Assembly (NCBI GenBank): GCA_934646115.1 | Contig: CAKUEM010000003.1 | Span: 10,904-74,903 of the forward strand | DNA length: 64,000 nucleotides | From: an uncultured Oscillospiraceae bacterium | GTDB lineage: Bacteria; Bacillota; Clostridia; Oscillospirales; JAAYXM01 | Reading direction: 5' to 3' | In this document: positions 31,195-38,817 of the stretch, in pieces | Numbering within the stretch: the first letter of the stretch is position 1 | Layout of the letters: each line of letters begins with the position of its first letter | The notes under the pieces: generated by a model | Databases searched by the model: none | Told to the model about the DNA's origin: nothing | What the model saw: only the letters and a program-made list of their open reading frames with translations | Made by a program: the position numbers and the translations under genes

Positions 31195-32446
31195 AACGAT
31201 GTTGGATACTGTGCTGCAAACGATAAACGAATATCAAATGCTTGCGCGCGGAGAGCGTGTGGTCTGTGCCGTTTCGGGCGGGGCAGACTCTGTTGCTATG
31301 CTCCGCGCGCTTTGCCTTTTGCGCGAGCGGCTGGGGATTGAGGTGTGCGCGGCGCACTGCAACCATGGGCTGCGCGGCGCGGAGTCTGACCGTGACGCGG
31401 CGTTTGCAAAGGCGCTGTGCGCGGAGCTTGGCGTTTCATGCTACACGGAAACGCTGACGCTCGATCCGCATGCACCGGGGCTGGAGGCGCGCGCACGCGA
31501 GGCGCGGTATGCGTTTTTTGCCCGTGCGGCGGAGGCGCTTCATGCGCAAAAAATCGCGACTGCGCACCATGCAAACGATAATTTAGAAACGCTTCTTTTT
31601 CATCTTGCGCGCGGCAGCGGGCTGCGCGGTCTGTGCGGAATTCCGCCTGTGCGCGGGAATATTATCCGCCCGATGCTTATGGTCACCAAAGAGCAGATCC
31701 TTGCTTTTTTGCGGCGCGAGGGCGCGGCATGGGTGGAGGATGCGACAAATTATGACGAGGATTTCACGCGGAATTTGATCCGCGCGCGTATCGTCCCGCT
31801 TCTGTGCGAGATTTCACCCGCGGCGGCGGAAAATGCGGCGCGCTGTCAAACCACGCTGCGGCAAGATGAAGACGCATTGTGCCGCGCGGCAGAGGCATGG
31901 CTTGCCGGGCAGGCGGATGAAACGGCGCTGCCGATTGCGGCGGGCGCGCTGCCGGATGCGCTTGCCGCGCGCGTCGTGCAGCTGAAATGTAAAAAAATCA
32001 TGAAAAAAGACAATCAGGTATTGGATTTTTCGCACGTTTGCGCTATAATAAATCTAATGCGTCAACCGGAGACGGTCGGTCGTGTGAGCCTTGCGCAGGA
32101 GTGGAGCGCTTGCCGCGCCGGCGATCGCATCTATTTTGTGAAGGCTGCGCCGCCGCTTGCGCAGACAAGGCTGCGATGCGGCGAGAGCCTGTGCGTTTCG
32201 GGCTATCGCATCACCTGTACGGATGGGGAGATCCTTGTGCGTGCGCGCAGGGACGGCGATCGCATTCGGCTTGCCGGGCGCAAAACCCGGTTGATTAAAA
32301 AAATTTTTTGCGATGCAAAAATTCCGCGCCATCTGCGTGATCAAATTCCTGTGATCGAGCGGGATGGGGCGATTATCGCGATTTGTGGGTTCGGCTTTGC
32401 CGAGGGATATGACAACGGAGGTGTTCAAATTGCATTCGATTCATGA
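31187..32446 (+). CDS. tilS: tRNA(Ile)-lysidine synthetase
   Basis: Adds lysine to C34 of the CAU-anticodon tRNA-Ile so that it reads AUA. The ATP pyrophosphatase PP-loop S-G-G-A-D-S is at 30-35, H-C-N-H-G-L-R is the family motif, and the C-terminal TilS domain ends the 419-residue protein (R-x-R-D-G-D-R-I...K-K-I-F). ATG 31187 overlaps dnaB; ATG 31199 is an alternative and neither has a strong ribosome site. A promoter-like TTGGAT-17-TATAAT lies inside the gene at 32021 and could drive hpt-ftsH. Confidence 0.92.
   Translation: MVKTMLDTVLQTINEYQMLARGERVVCAVSGGADSVAMLRALCLLRERLGIEVCAAHCNHGLRGAESDRDAAFAKALCAELGVSCYTETLTLDPHAPGLEARAREARYAFFARAAEALHAQKIATAHHANDNLETLLFHLARGSGLRGLCGIPPVRGNIIRPMLMVTKEQILAFLRREGAAWVEDATNYDEDFTRNLIRARIVPLLCEISPAAAENAARCQTTLRQDEDALCRAAEAWLAGQADETALPIAAGALPDALAARVVQLKCKKIMKKDNQVLDFSHVCAIINLMRQPETVGRVSLAQEWSACRAGDRIYFVKAAPPLAQTRLRCGESLCVSGYRITCTDGEILVRARRDGDRIRLAGRKTRLIKKIFCDAKIPRHLRDQIPVIERDGAIIAICGFGFAEGYDNGGVQIAFDS
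32021..32049 (+). promoter_or_regulatory. Intragenic promoter within tilS for hpt-ftsH
   Basis: TTGGAT, 17 bases, TATAAT inside the tilS coding frame, about 380 bases before the hpt start. The -10 is a perfect consensus in a G+C-rich gene. Confidence 0.5.
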
Positions 32447-32978
32447 CGATGTGAAAGAAGTTCTTGCCAGCGCAGAGGAAATTTCTGCGATCGTTAAAAG
32501 ACTGGGAAAACAGTTGACCGAGGAATATGCAGACAGTAATCCGCTTATATTATGTATATTAAAGGGCGCTGCGCCGTTCGCGATGGATCTCATCCGCGCG
32601 ATCGACTGCCCGGCGGAGATGGATTTCCTTCAGGTTTCGTCGTATGGCAACGGCACGACGTCGCAGGGGTTTGTGTTTAAAAAGGATGCGGATATTGACC
32701 TGGCCGGGCGTGACGTGATTATTGTAGATGATATTTTAGATACCGGCAACACGCTGATGAATTTGTGCGAGCTGCTGAGCACGCGCGGCACAAAATCGAT
32801 CCGCCTGTGCGTGATGTTTGACAAAAAGCCGCGCCGCGAGGCGCCGATCGAGGCGGATTATGTCGGCATGGAGGTGCCGGATGAGTTTTTGATCGGCTAT
32901 GGGCTTGACTATGCGGAAAAATACCGCAATTTACCTTATGTTGGTATTTTAAAACCTTCGGTTTACGCGGAGAAATAG
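32430..32978 (+). CDS. hpt: Hypoxanthine phosphoribosyltransferase
   Basis: Purine salvage: hypoxanthine or guanine + PRPP to IMP or GMP. The PRPP-binding motif V-I-I-V-D-D-I-L-D-T-G-N-T-L is at 96-109, L-K-G-A-A-P-F supplies the pyrophosphate loop, and the length of 182 is standard. TTG 32430 is chosen because GGAGGTG lies six to seven bases upstream; an ATG at 32409 precedes that site. It overlaps the tilS end by 17 bases. The tilS-hpt-ftsH order is a Firmicutes signature. Confidence 0.94.
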   Translation: MHSIHDDVKEVLASAEEISAIVKRLGKQLTEEYADSNPLILCILKGAAPFAMDLIRAIDCPAEMDFLQVSSYGNGTTSQGFVFKKDADIDLAGRDVIIVDDILDTGNTLMNLCELLSTRGTKSIRLCVMFDKKPRREAPIEADYVGMEVPDEFLIGYGLDYAEKYRNLPYVGILKPSVYAEK

Positions 32979-33001
32979 GAACGAGAGGACGTGACCGTAT
33001 T

Positions 33002-34885
33002 TTGAATAAAAAAGCAGCACGCGACATAGCGTTATTTTTAGCGATTGTCGTTGTACTCATTACGCTTGCAACCACGCTTTGGGATTCGCAGAAACCTGCT
33101 GCGCCCACGTATGCGCAGGTCGTTCGGAAGTTCGAGGCGGAAGAGGTGGAATCCTACGTGATCGACGGCGGAATTTTGACCATGCGCCTGAAAAACAATG
33201 GCGGAACGATGACCTTCGATCTGACCGACCCGCAGGTCCGTGCGGATTTCCGCGCCGACCTCGGCGACCTGCTGAAGGAACAGCGGCAAAAGGGAATCAT
33301 CACGGATGACGACCGCAAGCCGGAGAAGGACAGCTCATGGTGGATGATGCTCCTGCCGTATCTGCTTGTGCTGGTCGGCATCGGTCTGATGTGGTACTTC
33401 ATGTATAACCGGGCGGACGGCGGCGTCAATAAGGCCACGCGCTTCGGCAAGGCGCGCACAAAGCTCGGAAGCGAGGAGAAGAAAAAAGTTACGTTTGCCG
33501 ACGTGGCGGGGGCGGACGAAGAGAAGGCGGAGCTTGCCGAGATCGTTGAATTTTTAAAGAACCCCAATAAATTTGTTGAGATCGGCGCGCGTATTCCGAA
33601 GGGCGTTTTGCTCGTCGGCCCTCCGGGAACGGGTAAAACCTATATCGCGAAGGCGGTTGCCGGGGAAGCGGGCGTTCCGTTCCTCTCCATTTCCGGCTCA
33701 GATTTTGTTGAGTTATATGTCGGCGTGGGTGCGTCGCGCGTGCGCGATCTGTTTGAGCAGGCGAAGAAAAGCGCCCCGGCGATCATCTTTATCGATGAGA
33801 TCGACGCGGTCGGCCGACATCGCGGCGCCGGCTACGGCGGCGGTCATGATGAGCGCGAGCAGACGTTGAATCAGCTGCTCGTTGAGATGGACGGCTTTGG
33901 AAATAACGAAGGCGTGATTATCATCGCTGCAACGAACCGCCCGGACATTCTTGACCCGGCGCTTATGCGTCCCGGTCGGTTTGACCGCCAGGTCTATGTG
34001 GGTCTGCCGGACATCCGCGGTCGCGAGGCGGTGCTGCGGATCCATACGCGCAAGAAAAAGCTTGCGCTTGACGTGGACCTTGCCACAGTGGCAAAATCGA
34101 CCAGCGGGTTTACCCCGGCGGATCTGGAAAATCTGCTCAACGAGGCGGCGTTACTTGCCGCGCGCAATGAGCGGACGGAGATCACCATGGCAGACATCGA
34201 AAATTCCATGATCAAGGTCATCGCGGGACCGGAGAAGAAGGCGAAGGTGCGCTCTGAAAAGGATAATCGCCTGGTCGCTTATCATGAGGCGGGGCATGCG
34301 ATCGCGATGAAATTCCTGCCCACGCAGGATCCGGTTCATCAAATTACGATCGTTCCGCGCGGGCAGGCAGGCGGCATGACGATCTCACTCCCACAGGAGG
34401 ATACATTCACGGTTTCGAAAACGGAGATGCAGGAAAATATTGTGTCTCTGCTCGGCGGTCGCGTGGCAGAGCAGCTGGTGCTCAACGATATTTCAACCGG
34501 CGCGTCGAACGATATCCAGCGCGCTTCGGCGATCGCGCGCGATATGGTCACGAAATATGGCATGAGCGATGCGCTCGGTCCGATCAGCTACGCTTCCGAT
34601 CATGACGAAGTGTTCCTCGGCCGCGATTTTGCAGAGCGGCGCAATTTCTCAGAGGACGTAGCTGCGGATATTGACCGCGAGGTCAAGCGCATCGTGGAGA
34701 ACGCTTATCAGAACTGCGCGAATATTTTAAACGAGCATATGGATAAGCTTCATGAGGTTGCGAATTATCTGCTTGAGCATGAGGTGATGGACGCGGAGAC
34801 ATTCTATGGTCTCTTTGGCGAGAGCGTGCCGTCCCTGCCGCTGACCAAAGCGGTGAAAGAGCAAAACGAGCAGGACGCGCAATAA
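33002..34885 (+). CDS. ftsH: ATP-dependent zinc metalloprotease FtsH
   Basis: Membrane-anchored AAA+ protease that removes unfolded and regulatory membrane proteins. Helices at about 7-25 and 115-137 flank a small outer domain. The AAA module has Walker A G-P-P-G-T-G-K-T at 206-213, Walker B I-I-F-I-D-E-I-D and SRH R-P-G-R-F-D-R. The zinc site is H428-E-A-G-H432. The 627-residue length is normal. The start is a TTG after GAGAGGACGTGA, with spacing a little long. A strong terminator follows. Confidence 0.96.
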   Translation: MNKKAARDIALFLAIVVVLITLATTLWDSQKPAAPTYAQVVRKFEAEEVESYVIDGGILTMRLKNNGGTMTFDLTDPQVRADFRADLGDLLKEQRQKGIITDDDRKPEKDSSWWMMLLPYLLVLVGIGLMWYFMYNRADGGVNKATRFGKARTKLGSEEKKKVTFADVAGADEEKAELAEIVEFLKNPNKFVEIGARIPKGVLLVGPPGTGKTYIAKAVAGEAGVPFLSISGSDFVELYVGVGASRVRDLFEQAKKSAPAIIFIDEIDAVGRHRGAGYGGGHDEREQTLNQLLVEMDGFGNNEGVIIIAATNRPDILDPALMRPGRFDRQVYVGLPDIRGREAVLRIHTRKKKLALDVDLATVAKSTSGFTPADLENLLNEAALLAARNERTEITMADIENSMIKVIAGPEKKAKVRSEKDNRLVAYHEAGHAIAMKFLPTQDPVHQITIVPRGQAGGMTISLPQEDTFTVSKTEMQENIVSLLGGRVAEQLVLNDISTGASNDIQRASAIARDMVTKYGMSDALGPISYASDHDEVFLGRDFAERRNFSEDVAADIDREVKRIVENAYQNCANILNEHMDKLHEVANYLLEHEVMDAETFYGLFGESVPSLPLTKAVKEQNEQDAQ

Positions 34886-34910
34886 TATCGCAAATTTGGT
34901 TTAATAAGGA

Positions 34911-34943
34911 GAGCTGCAAGCGCTTTGCAGCTCTTCGTTTTTT
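34911..34943 (+). terminator. Intrinsic terminator after ftsH
   Basis: GAGCTGCAA pairs with TTGCAGCTC across a short loop, followed by TTCGTTTTTT. Confidence 0.88.
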
Positions 34944-35035
34944 GCGCACCAGTAGGGAACACCTGCGCTGCGCGGAGTTTAAGATATAATAGAAAAAGTG
35001 GAAATCGCTCGCAAAATTGCAATGCGCGGGGGCTC

Positions 35036-35451
35036 ATGATGAATAGGGTCAGGGGCGCGCTGACTGTCTATTTTGAAGACCCGTTTTGGGTCGGCGTGCT
35101 GGAACGCGTGGAGGATGGGCGGCTGTCCGTTTCAAAAATCACTTTCGGAGCGGAGCCGAAGGACATGAGGCATACGAGTTTGCGCGCAAATATTATTTTA
35201 AGCTTCGCTTTAGTCCGCCGGCCGTGGCGCGCGCGAAGGAATGGAAGCGCAATCCCAAGCGCGTGCAGCGCGAGGTGAAAAAATAGCTGCAAAATAGCGG
35301 GATCGGCACAAAGTCGCAGCAGGCGCTCAAGCTGCAGCACGAGCAAAATAAGCAGGAGCGCAAAACAAAAAGCCGCGCGCAGCGGCTGGAGGAGAAGCGG
35401 CTGTTTGCCCTGAAGCAGCAGAAAAAGAGGGAAAAACATAAAGGGCATTGA
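35036..35451 (+). pseudogene. yjdF: yjdF-like (DUF2992) gene, frameshifted and interrupted by a stop
   Basis: The intact family is a 130-140 residue basic protein of unknown function. The first part reads L-T-V-Y-F-E-D-P-F-W-V-G-V-L-E and F-G-A-E-P-K-D in one frame. It continues in another as Y-E-F-A-R-K-Y-Y-F-K-L-R-F-S, N-P-K-R-V-Q-R-E-V-K-K, then an in-frame TAG at 35284-35286. It goes on to the family tail K-Q-Q-K-K-R-E-K-H-K-G-H with TGA at 35449. Loss of a single base near 35164 explains the shift. No yjdF riboswitch fits in the 90 bases upstream. Both lesions make it non-functional unless they are sequencing errors. Confidence 0.85.
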
Positions 35452-35534
35452 TGCGGAAAGATGGCAAAAAATGCCGGGCAAAAAGCGGCGCGCAGCTGCG
35501 TCTGGCAGGGCAATGAGCGCGGCGAAAAAAGAGC

Positions 35535-35573
35535 AAAAAATCGCCCCTGCCCGGCATATTCGGGCAAGGGCGA
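35535..35573 (-). terminator. Intrinsic terminator of the DUF6572 gene
   Basis: On the minus strand CGCCC-TTGCCCG pairs with CGGGCA-GGGGCG, followed by ATTTTTTG. Confidence 0.85.
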
Positions 35574-35578
35574 TGCGT

Positions 35579-35902
35579 TTATCCGGTGATCGTCGCCTCG
35601 ATTTTAATGCCGAGCGATCCAATCTGATCCTGCACGGTCTGCAAAAACTTTTCGCAGTTTTTGGGGATATCATGCACAAAATAAATAGAGATCACAGCAT
35701 AAGAAAAATCATGATTTGGATAGCTTTCCTCAAACTGCCGGTTTTCTAAATAGGCGATATAGGTATTGATCTTGTCCTGAAGCAGCATCAGGTGTTCATA
35801 CTCATTGCTCCAGTCAAGATGATCCGCCAGCATCAGGGAGAGGACCTTTCCATCCTCCGAAACGCCGACCGCATCGATCACTTCTTTTTCTAAAATTGAC
35901 AT
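35579..35902 (-). CDS. DUF6572-type small protein
   Basis: A 107-residue acidic soluble protein. I-D-A-V-G-V-S-E-D-G-K-V near the start and D-H-L-D-W-S-N-E-Y-E-H-L-x3-Q-D-K-I-N-T-Y resemble the DUF6572 family, whose function is not established. ATG 35902 has AGAGG nine bases upstream; a longer frame to 36019 would run through a structured leader. It is monocistronic with its own promoter (36102), a leader of about 190 bases and a terminator. The sequence gives no activity. Confidence 0.7.
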   Translation of the reverse strand: MSILEKEVIDAVGVSEDGKVLSLMLADHLDWSNEYEHLMLLQDKINTYIAYLENRQFEESYPNHDFSYAVISIYFVHDIPKNCEKFLQTVQDQIGSLGIKIEATITG

Positions 35903-36101
35903 GCTCATCATCCTCTCGTTTGCGCGTTTGACAAACGAATGGTCAAGCGCTGGTTTCCAAAGTGTTTTTGGCGCAGGGAGCGGCTTTGCGTCCCAAGCTT
36001 TTTGCCGAAAGCGCGGCACATGCTTTTGCGCGCATTGTGCACAGCAGGTGGGACGCTGTATTCAGACGAAGAAAAGATATTCTGCACTACTGTTCGAATA
36101 A
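35903..36101 (-). promoter_or_regulatory. Long structured 5' leader of the DUF6572 gene
   Basis: About 190 bases without an open gene lie between the -10 and the ATG. An 8-bp perfect stem GCGTCCCA/TGGGACGC (36048-36055 with 35988-35995 approximately) closes a region with further self-complementary stretches. The 3' arm runs into GGGACGCAAAGCC, which coincides with the core of c-di-GMP-I riboswitches, but the rest of that fold is missing. No terminator hairpin is seen before the gene. Confidence 0.35.
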
Positions 36102-36130
36102 AGTATATCATAAACGCCGATGCTTGTAAA
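36102..36130 (-). promoter_or_regulatory. Promoter of the DUF6572 gene
   Basis: On the minus strand TTTACA, 17 bases, TATACT. Confidence 0.72.
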
Positions 36131-36164
36131 GCACCGGATCTACAAAAAAGCGTGGTGCGCGGGC

Positions 36165-36202
36165 AGCAAAGAAATGGGCATGGCGCAAAGACCATGCCCA
36201 TT
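36165..36202 (-). terminator. Intrinsic terminator of pyrB
   Basis: On the minus strand AATGGGCATGG pairs perfectly with CCATGCCCATT, followed by TCTTTG. It lies directly after the pyrB stop. Confidence 0.8.
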
Positions 36203-36208
36203 ATTTCA

Positions 36209-37273
36209 TTAAGCGTGCGGGATCTCTTTATCGCAATAGCTGCAATAGGTGATCCCGTCTGACGAATGGGTGAGTGGCGGGAGGTAACGCTCGGTCTGCG
36301 TGATGCAGCGCGGATTCTCGCAGCGGCAGCCGCCGATCGAAACCGGCGCCGGATCGCGCGCCGGGTGCTTTAACATGGTCGCGAGCAGCGCCATGCGCAT
36401 ATACATGCCATACCGCGCCTGCGCGAAATAGAGCGCGCGGGGGTCGTCGTCCACATCGACATGGATCTCGTCCACGCGCGGCAGAGGGTGTAGGATCAGC
36501 ATATTCTCCCGCGCGCGGGAGAGCTTGGAGCGCTTGAGGATATACGAGCTTTTATGCTTATTATATTCCGACTCGCTCGTAAACCGCTCGCGCTGGATGC
36601 GCGTCATATACAGCACGTCCAGATGGTCGATCGTTGCGTCAAGCGAGGTGGTTTCGATATATTTCTGCTTATGCGCGTCCATAAAACGGCGCACATAGGT
36701 TGGAATTTGCAGTTCGCGCGGGGAGATCAGATAAAACCGGATCTCCGGATAGCGGGAGAAGGCTTTGATGAGCGAATGCACTGTGCGGCCGTTTTTTAAA
36801 TCGCCGCAAAGACCGATATTCAGCCCGTCAAACCGCCCGAGATGCATTCGGATCGTGCTCATATCCGCAAGCGTTTGCGTGGGGTGCAGATGTCCGCCGT
36901 CGCCCGCGTTGATGACCGGAACGCGCGAGTAAAGCGAGGCGGCGCGCGCCGCGCCCTCCTGCGGGTTGCGGATAACGATCGCGTCTGCGTAATTGGACAT
37001 CATGGCGATCGTATCTTTTAACGATTCGCCCTTTGACACGGAGGACGAGCCGGGATCGGAAAAGCCGATCACGCTTCCGCCCAGGCGCAGCATTGCGGTT
37101 TGAAACGACAGGTTCGTGCGTGTGGACGGCTCATAAAACAAATTGGCCGAGACTTTGCCGCGGCAGCAGTCGATAAAATCGCCGGGTGAGCGCATGATCT
37201 TTTCGAACAGGGCATACAGCTCTTCGAACTCCTCGGGCGTGATGTCGATAAAATCGATTAAATTGCGCGTCAT
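36209..37273 (-). CDS. pyrB: Aspartate carbamoyltransferase catalytic chain with fused PyrI-like zinc tail
   Basis: Carbamoyl phosphate + aspartate to carbamoyl aspartate, the committed pyrimidine step. The catalytic chain has the carbamoyl-phosphate loop S50-T-R-T and H-P-L-P-R. After the normal end of PyrB come about 45 residues with C318-x4-C323 and C344-x2-C347 (E-N-P-R-C-I-T...Y-C-S-Y-C-D-K-E), the pattern of the zinc domain that ends the separate regulatory chain PyrI. The nucleotide-binding part of PyrI is absent. ATG 37273 starts the usual M-T-R-N-L-I-D; GTG 37285 is an alternative. It has its own promoter and terminator, with no other pyr genes nearby. Confidence 0.88.
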   Translation of the reverse strand: MTRNLIDFIDITPEEFEELYALFEKIMRSPGDFIDCCRGKVSANLFYEPSTRTNLSFQTAMLRLGGSVIGFSDPGSSSVSKGESLKDTIAMMSNYADAIVIRNPQEGAARAASLYSRVPVINAGDGGHLHPTQTLADMSTIRMHLGRFDGLNIGLCGDLKNGRTVHSLIKAFSRYPEIRFYLISPRELQIPTYVRRFMDAHKQKYIETTSLDATIDHLDVLYMTRIQRERFTSESEYNKHKSSYILKRSKLSRARENMLILHPLPRVDEIHVDVDDDPRALYFAQARYGMYMRMALLATMLKHPARDPAPVSIGGCRCENPRCITQTERYLPPLTHSSDGITYCSYCDKEIPHA

Positions 37274-37316
37274 AACGATCCACACTGTCCTTTCTGTTTC
37301 AATGCATTTTCATTAT

Positions 37317-37345
37317 ATTGTAACACATTGCGCGCGATACATCAA
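37317..37345 (-). promoter_or_regulatory. Promoter of pyrB
   Basis: On the minus strand TTGATG, 17 bases, TACAAT. The leader is about 35 bases, too short for a PyrR attenuator. Confidence 0.65.
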
Positions 37346-37409
37346 TTCTTTTTTGCAAAAATTCCGCGATGTATAAAGGCGGCGCGCGGCGGAAAAGCTG
37401 AAAATGCGG

Positions 37410-37439
37410 TTGAATCCCTGTGCGGTTGTGATGTATAAT
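37410..37439 (+). promoter_or_regulatory. Promoter of the M16 peptidase pair
   Basis: TTGAAT, 18 bases, TATAAT, about 75 bases before the first ATG. Confidence 0.7.
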
Positions 37440-37512
37440 ATTCACAGAACATCAGAAGGGACGCGCGCCCCTGTGGCGGGCATATTGATATATGTAGAAA
37501 GGACTGGATGCT

Positions 37513-38817
37513 ATGAAACATTTCTACCGCGAAATTTTGCCTGGGATCAACTTGCGCGTGGTGCAGACCGATCGGTTCAAAACCGCGTGCTTTTCCGCGA
37601 GTTTCCTGATGCCGCTCAATGTGTCGGATGCGGCGAAAAACGCGCTGATCCCGCAGGTTTTGCGCCGCGGCACGCGCACCCTGCCGGACATGATGCGCAT
37701 TTCGGCGGCGCTCAACGAGCAATATGGCGCGCGCATTGAGCCGCGCGTGCGAAAATATGGGAATATTCAGGCGACCGGGCTGATTTGTGACATGGTCGCG
37801 CCGGAATGCGTGCCCGATGGGGCGGCGCTGCTTGCGGATACGCTGACGCTTGCGTTGGAAATGCTGCTTGACCCGGCAACGGTTGGCGACAGCTTTGTCC
37901 CGGAATATGTTGCGAGCGAGCGCGAAAATCTGATCGATCTGCGCCGCAGCGAGATCAATGATAAGCTGGGCTTTGCTTATCGCTCGGCGGTTGGCGCGCT
38001 TTATCATGACAGCGGGTTCGGCGCGCATGAATTTGGCGAGTGTGACGCGCTGGAGGCGATCGATGCGCGCGGGCTGTATCTGCATTATCGCGAGCGGATG
38101 CTGCGTGCGCCGCTTGAGTTATTTTTCTGCGGCAACGCATCGTTTGAGCAGGTGGAGGCGGCGCTTCGCCCAAGCCTTGCGCGGCTCGGGCGCGAGGAGG
38201 AGGGCGGCGCGACGCCGCTCGGTAAGCCCAATCAGCCGCAGGCGCAGGAGCTTTGCGTGCATTATGACGTGAATCAGGCGAATTTGCTGCTCGGACTGTA
38301 CACCTCGGTGCGCGCGGGCAGCGTGGAGCAGCCGGCGATGCATGTGCTGTCCACCGTGCTGGGCGGCGGGACGGCGTCGAAGCTGTTTTTGCATGTGCGC
38401 GAGGAAAAGTCGCTTTGCTATTACACCGGCGCGAAGTATGATAAATATCTGCAAACCGTGTTTTTATACAGTGGGGTCGATCCGGCACGCGTGGAGGAGG
38501 CGCGCGGCGAGATGCTGCGCCAGCTGATGGCGTGTCAGGACGGCGACGTGACCGAGACTGAGCTGACGGTTGCAAAGCGCAATATTTTAGATGATTTGAA
38601 AACGGTTGCAGACTCGGCGCTCGGGCTGGAGTCCTATTGGCTGGGCGAGAGCGTGATGGGGCTTTCGCGCGAGCTTGCGCTGCGGATGGAGCGCATTCGC
38701 GCCGTGACGGTGGATGATGTGGTGCACGCGGCGCGCGGTATGATCAATTGCATGACCTTTGTGTTGACCGGAGAGGAGGAGCAGCATGTTAGAAAAAGCT
38801 TACCCGAAAATTCATGA
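37513..38817 (+). CDS. M16 family peptidase-like protein, inactive subunit (YfmF-like)
   Basis: A 434-residue member of the insulinase/processing-peptidase superfamily. It lacks the zinc motif H-x-x-E-H near the N-terminus but keeps the C-terminal-half features (L-G-G-G-T-A-S-K-L-F, V-R-E-E-K-S-L-C-Y-Y) that complete the active site of a partner. The next gene, overlapping by 32 bases, has the zinc motif. This inactive/active pairing is as in Bacillus YfmF/YfmH. Together they would form a chamber degrading short peptides. GAAAGGA precedes the ATG. Confidence 0.85.
   Translation: MKHFYREILPGINLRVVQTDRFKTACFSASFLMPLNVSDAAKNALIPQVLRRGTRTLPDMMRISAALNEQYGARIEPRVRKYGNIQATGLICDMVAPECVPDGAALLADTLTLALEMLLDPATVGDSFVPEYVASERENLIDLRRSEINDKLGFAYRSAVGALYHDSGFGAHEFGECDALEAIDARGLYLHYRERMLRAPLELFFCGNASFEQVEAALRPSLARLGREEEGGATPLGKPNQPQAQELCVHYDVNQANLLLGLYTSVRAGSVEQPAMHVLSTVLGGGTASKLFLHVREEKSLCYYTGAKYDKYLQTVFLYSGVDPARVEEARGEMLRQLMACQDGDVTETELTVAKRNILDDLKTVADSALGLESYWLGESVMGLSRELALRMERIRAVTVDDVVHAARGMINCMTFVLTGEEEQHVRKSLPENS

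Noticed and set aside
34944..35035. yjdF riboswitch before the yjdF pseudogene
   Set aside because: The space between the ftsH terminator and the start is about 90 bases, too short, and no multistem fold is seen.
35981..36000. c-di-GMP-I riboswitch call from GGGACGCAAAGCC
   Set aside because: Only the 3' core matches; the 5' GGCAAACC arm and tetraloop stem are absent and the bases are better used in an 8-bp stem with 36048-36055.
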